Positions 63,051 to 64,000 of a stretch of 64,000 nucleotides of DNA are shown here, piece by piece. The notes under the pieces are model-generated. The model made no database searches. It saw only the letters and a program-made list of their open reading frames with translations, and had not been told where the DNA came from. This stretch comes from Microbacterium hydrocarbonoxydans (GTDB lineage Bacteria; Actinomycetota; Actinomycetes; Actinomycetales; Microbacteriaceae), in NCBI RefSeq assembly GCF_023715885.1, contig NZ_JAMBOY010000002.1, positions 186,001 to 250,000 on the forward strand. Reading direction: 5' to 3'. Positions within the stretch are counted from its first letter, which is position 1. Each line of letters starts with the position of its first letter. The position numbers and the translations under genes are program-made.

Positions 63051-64000
63051 TCAGGCTCCGCCGAGCGCCTGTCGCAGCAGATGCGTGAGGGCTCCGAGCT
63101 GCACGGGCTCCGCTGCAGACTCGTCCGTCGCCTCACCGTCGAGGGCACGCGCCGCGAGCCCCTGCTTCTGGTCGATGAGCTCGGCGATCTTGGTATCGAC
63201 GGTGTGCGCGGCGATGATGCGCCATGCGGTGACGGGCTCGCCCTGGCCGATGCGGTGGACGCGGTCGATCGCCTGCGTCTGCTCCGCTGCCGTCCACGAT
63301 AGCTCGGCGAGCACGACGTTCGACGCCGCCTGCAGGTTCAGACCCACACCGGCCGCCGTGAGCGAGCAGACCGCGATGCCGACCTCGGGATCGCCGTTGA
63401 AGTCGTCGATCGCCTGCTGTCGGGTCGTCGTGGTCTGATCTCCGCGGATCGACACCGAGCGGATGCCGGCGGCGGCGAAGTGCGCCTCCGCCTGGTCCAT
63501 GACGTCGATGTGCTTGGCGAAGAAGACGACCTTGCCGACCGAGCGCTGGAGCTGAGCGGCGTAGTCGGCGGCGAGCTGCGCCTTGGCCTGACCGATGCGC
63601 CGCACCATGGTGAAGACGTTGTCACCGCCCGTGCCTGCCGCCTTCGACTCCTCGAGCTCGTTCTGGGCGACCAGACGCACGATGTCATCGTCGATCTCGC
63701 CCGGCGCGAGGCCGCGGTCGCCCCGCGCCTCGATGATGCGGCGGTAGCGAGCGGCGAGCCGCTCCCCCAGCTCGCGCTCGGCCTGACGGATGCTGCGACC
63801 GAACTCGTCGTCGAGCTGCACCGGCAGATCGGCGATCAGCTTGTCGGGGAGGTCGGCCGCGACGTCCTTCTTCTTGCGGCGCACGATGCCCATCGAGATC
63901 ACGGCATCCCGCGCCTCGGGATAGAAGGCCTTGTCCGCGGGAGTGAATCCGGTCGCGTCGAGCTTCTCCATCAGCTCGGGTCCCGGCTTCTCGCCCGTGG
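63051..64000 (-). CDS. SNF2-family DEAD-like helicase, C-terminal part (runs off the window)
   Basis: At least 316 residues of an SNF2/SWI2 ATPase, open to the window edge. The second RecA-like domain is complete: SVGKVVFFAKHIDVMDQAE (motif IV), RGDQTTTTRQQAIDDFN, CSLTAAGVGLNLQAAS (motif V) and QAIDRVHRIGQGEPVTAWRII (motif VI). The ATP-binding half would lie beyond base 64000. Its last part, ALTHLLRQALGG, follows the helicase core. A role in DNA repair or remodelling is by family only. Confidence 0.93.
   Translation of the reverse strand, partial: TGEKPGPELMEKLDATGFTPADKAFYPEARDAVISMGIVRRKKKDVAADLPDKLIADLPVQLDDEFGRSIRQAERELGERLAARYRRIIEARGDRGLAPGEIDDDIVRLVAQNELEESKAAGTGGDNVFTMVRRIGQAKAQLAADYAAQLQRSVGKVVFFAKHIDVMDQAEAHFAAAGIRSVSIRGDQTTTTRQQAIDDFNGDPEVGIAVCSLTAAGVGLNLQAASNVVLAELSWTAAEQTQAIDRVHRIGQGEPVTAWRIIAAHTVDTKIAELIDQKQGLAARALDGEATDESAAEPVQLGALTHLLRQALGGA

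Overview
The window is one continuous piece of a high-GC actinobacterial chromosome, most likely Microbacterium or a close relative in Microbacteriaceae. Reasons: very high GC with strong G/C bias at third codon positions; recX-recA-DUF3046-clgR-cinA-pgsA-ftsK in typical actinobacterial order; a tmRNA with a tag ending ALAA; the paired CE1758/CE1759 flavin oxidoreductases; and about twenty genes with a TANNNT -10 hexamer ending 6-7 nt before the start codon, the signature of leaderless transcription in this phylum. I see no tRNA, rRNA, IS element, prophage or CRISPR array. Most of the window is core genome.

Layout. 1-8 kb: a partial gene, tmRNA (minus), SIMPL protein, HflX, a methyltransferase, DapF, GNAT, a RibD/DHFR-like reductase, and the tRNA modification pair miaB-miaA. 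8-15 kb: recX, recA with an SOS box, DUF3046, clgR, cinA, pgsA, ftsK. 15-25 kb: RNase J, dapA, a free-standing EF-Tu domain II, Nudix, the overlapping thyA-folA-SDR operon, a thioredoxin/DUF4395/OsmC redox group, dapB, a histidine phosphatase, and an aldo/keto-reductase-fold protein that has lost its catalytic tetrad. 26-33 kb: pnp with a TTG start, UDP-glucose dehydrogenase, a GT4-SGNH fusion protein, a DedA protein and DUF5302. 33-37 kb: DctA divergent from a CitA/DcuS-type two-component pair. 37-45.6 kb: FAD oxidoreductase, FMN reductase and LLM oxidoreductase, an acyltransferase-serine hydrolase pair, and the efeUOB iron operon. 45.6-58 kb: 2OG-Fe(II) oxygenase, a winged-helix regulator with a membrane protein, rpsO, an MFS exporter with a leaderless mini-ORF, YceI, FKBP, PrsW, FAH, aspA, a phosphoesterase, TetR, and Pit with a small membrane partner. 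58-64 kb: oligopeptidase B, a DUF559 gene between two repeat clusters, pfkA, and a partial SNF2 helicase.

Functional themes are lysine/peptidoglycan precursor synthesis (dapA, dapB, dapF), nucleotide synthesis (thyA, folA), RNA turnover and translation (rnj, pnp, rpsO, tmRNA, miaA/miaB, hflX), SOS repair (recA/recX), iron uptake (efeUOB), and C4-dicarboxylate uptake with its likely sensor pair.

The strongest candidate for something new is 60673-61796. The DUF559 (Vsr-like nuclease fold) gene exactly fills the gap between two convergent housekeeping genes. It is bracketed by two related clusters, each with two forward and two inverted copies of an 11-bp GAGATCAGGAG motif, and the right cluster is translated as the protein's C-terminus. 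This looks like a REP/RAYT-style pairing of a repeat with its own nuclease. Other notable points are the degenerate AKR, the GT4-SGNH fusion, the leaderless MHDRHPA mini-ORF coupled to the MFS gene, and several clean palindromic operator candidates.
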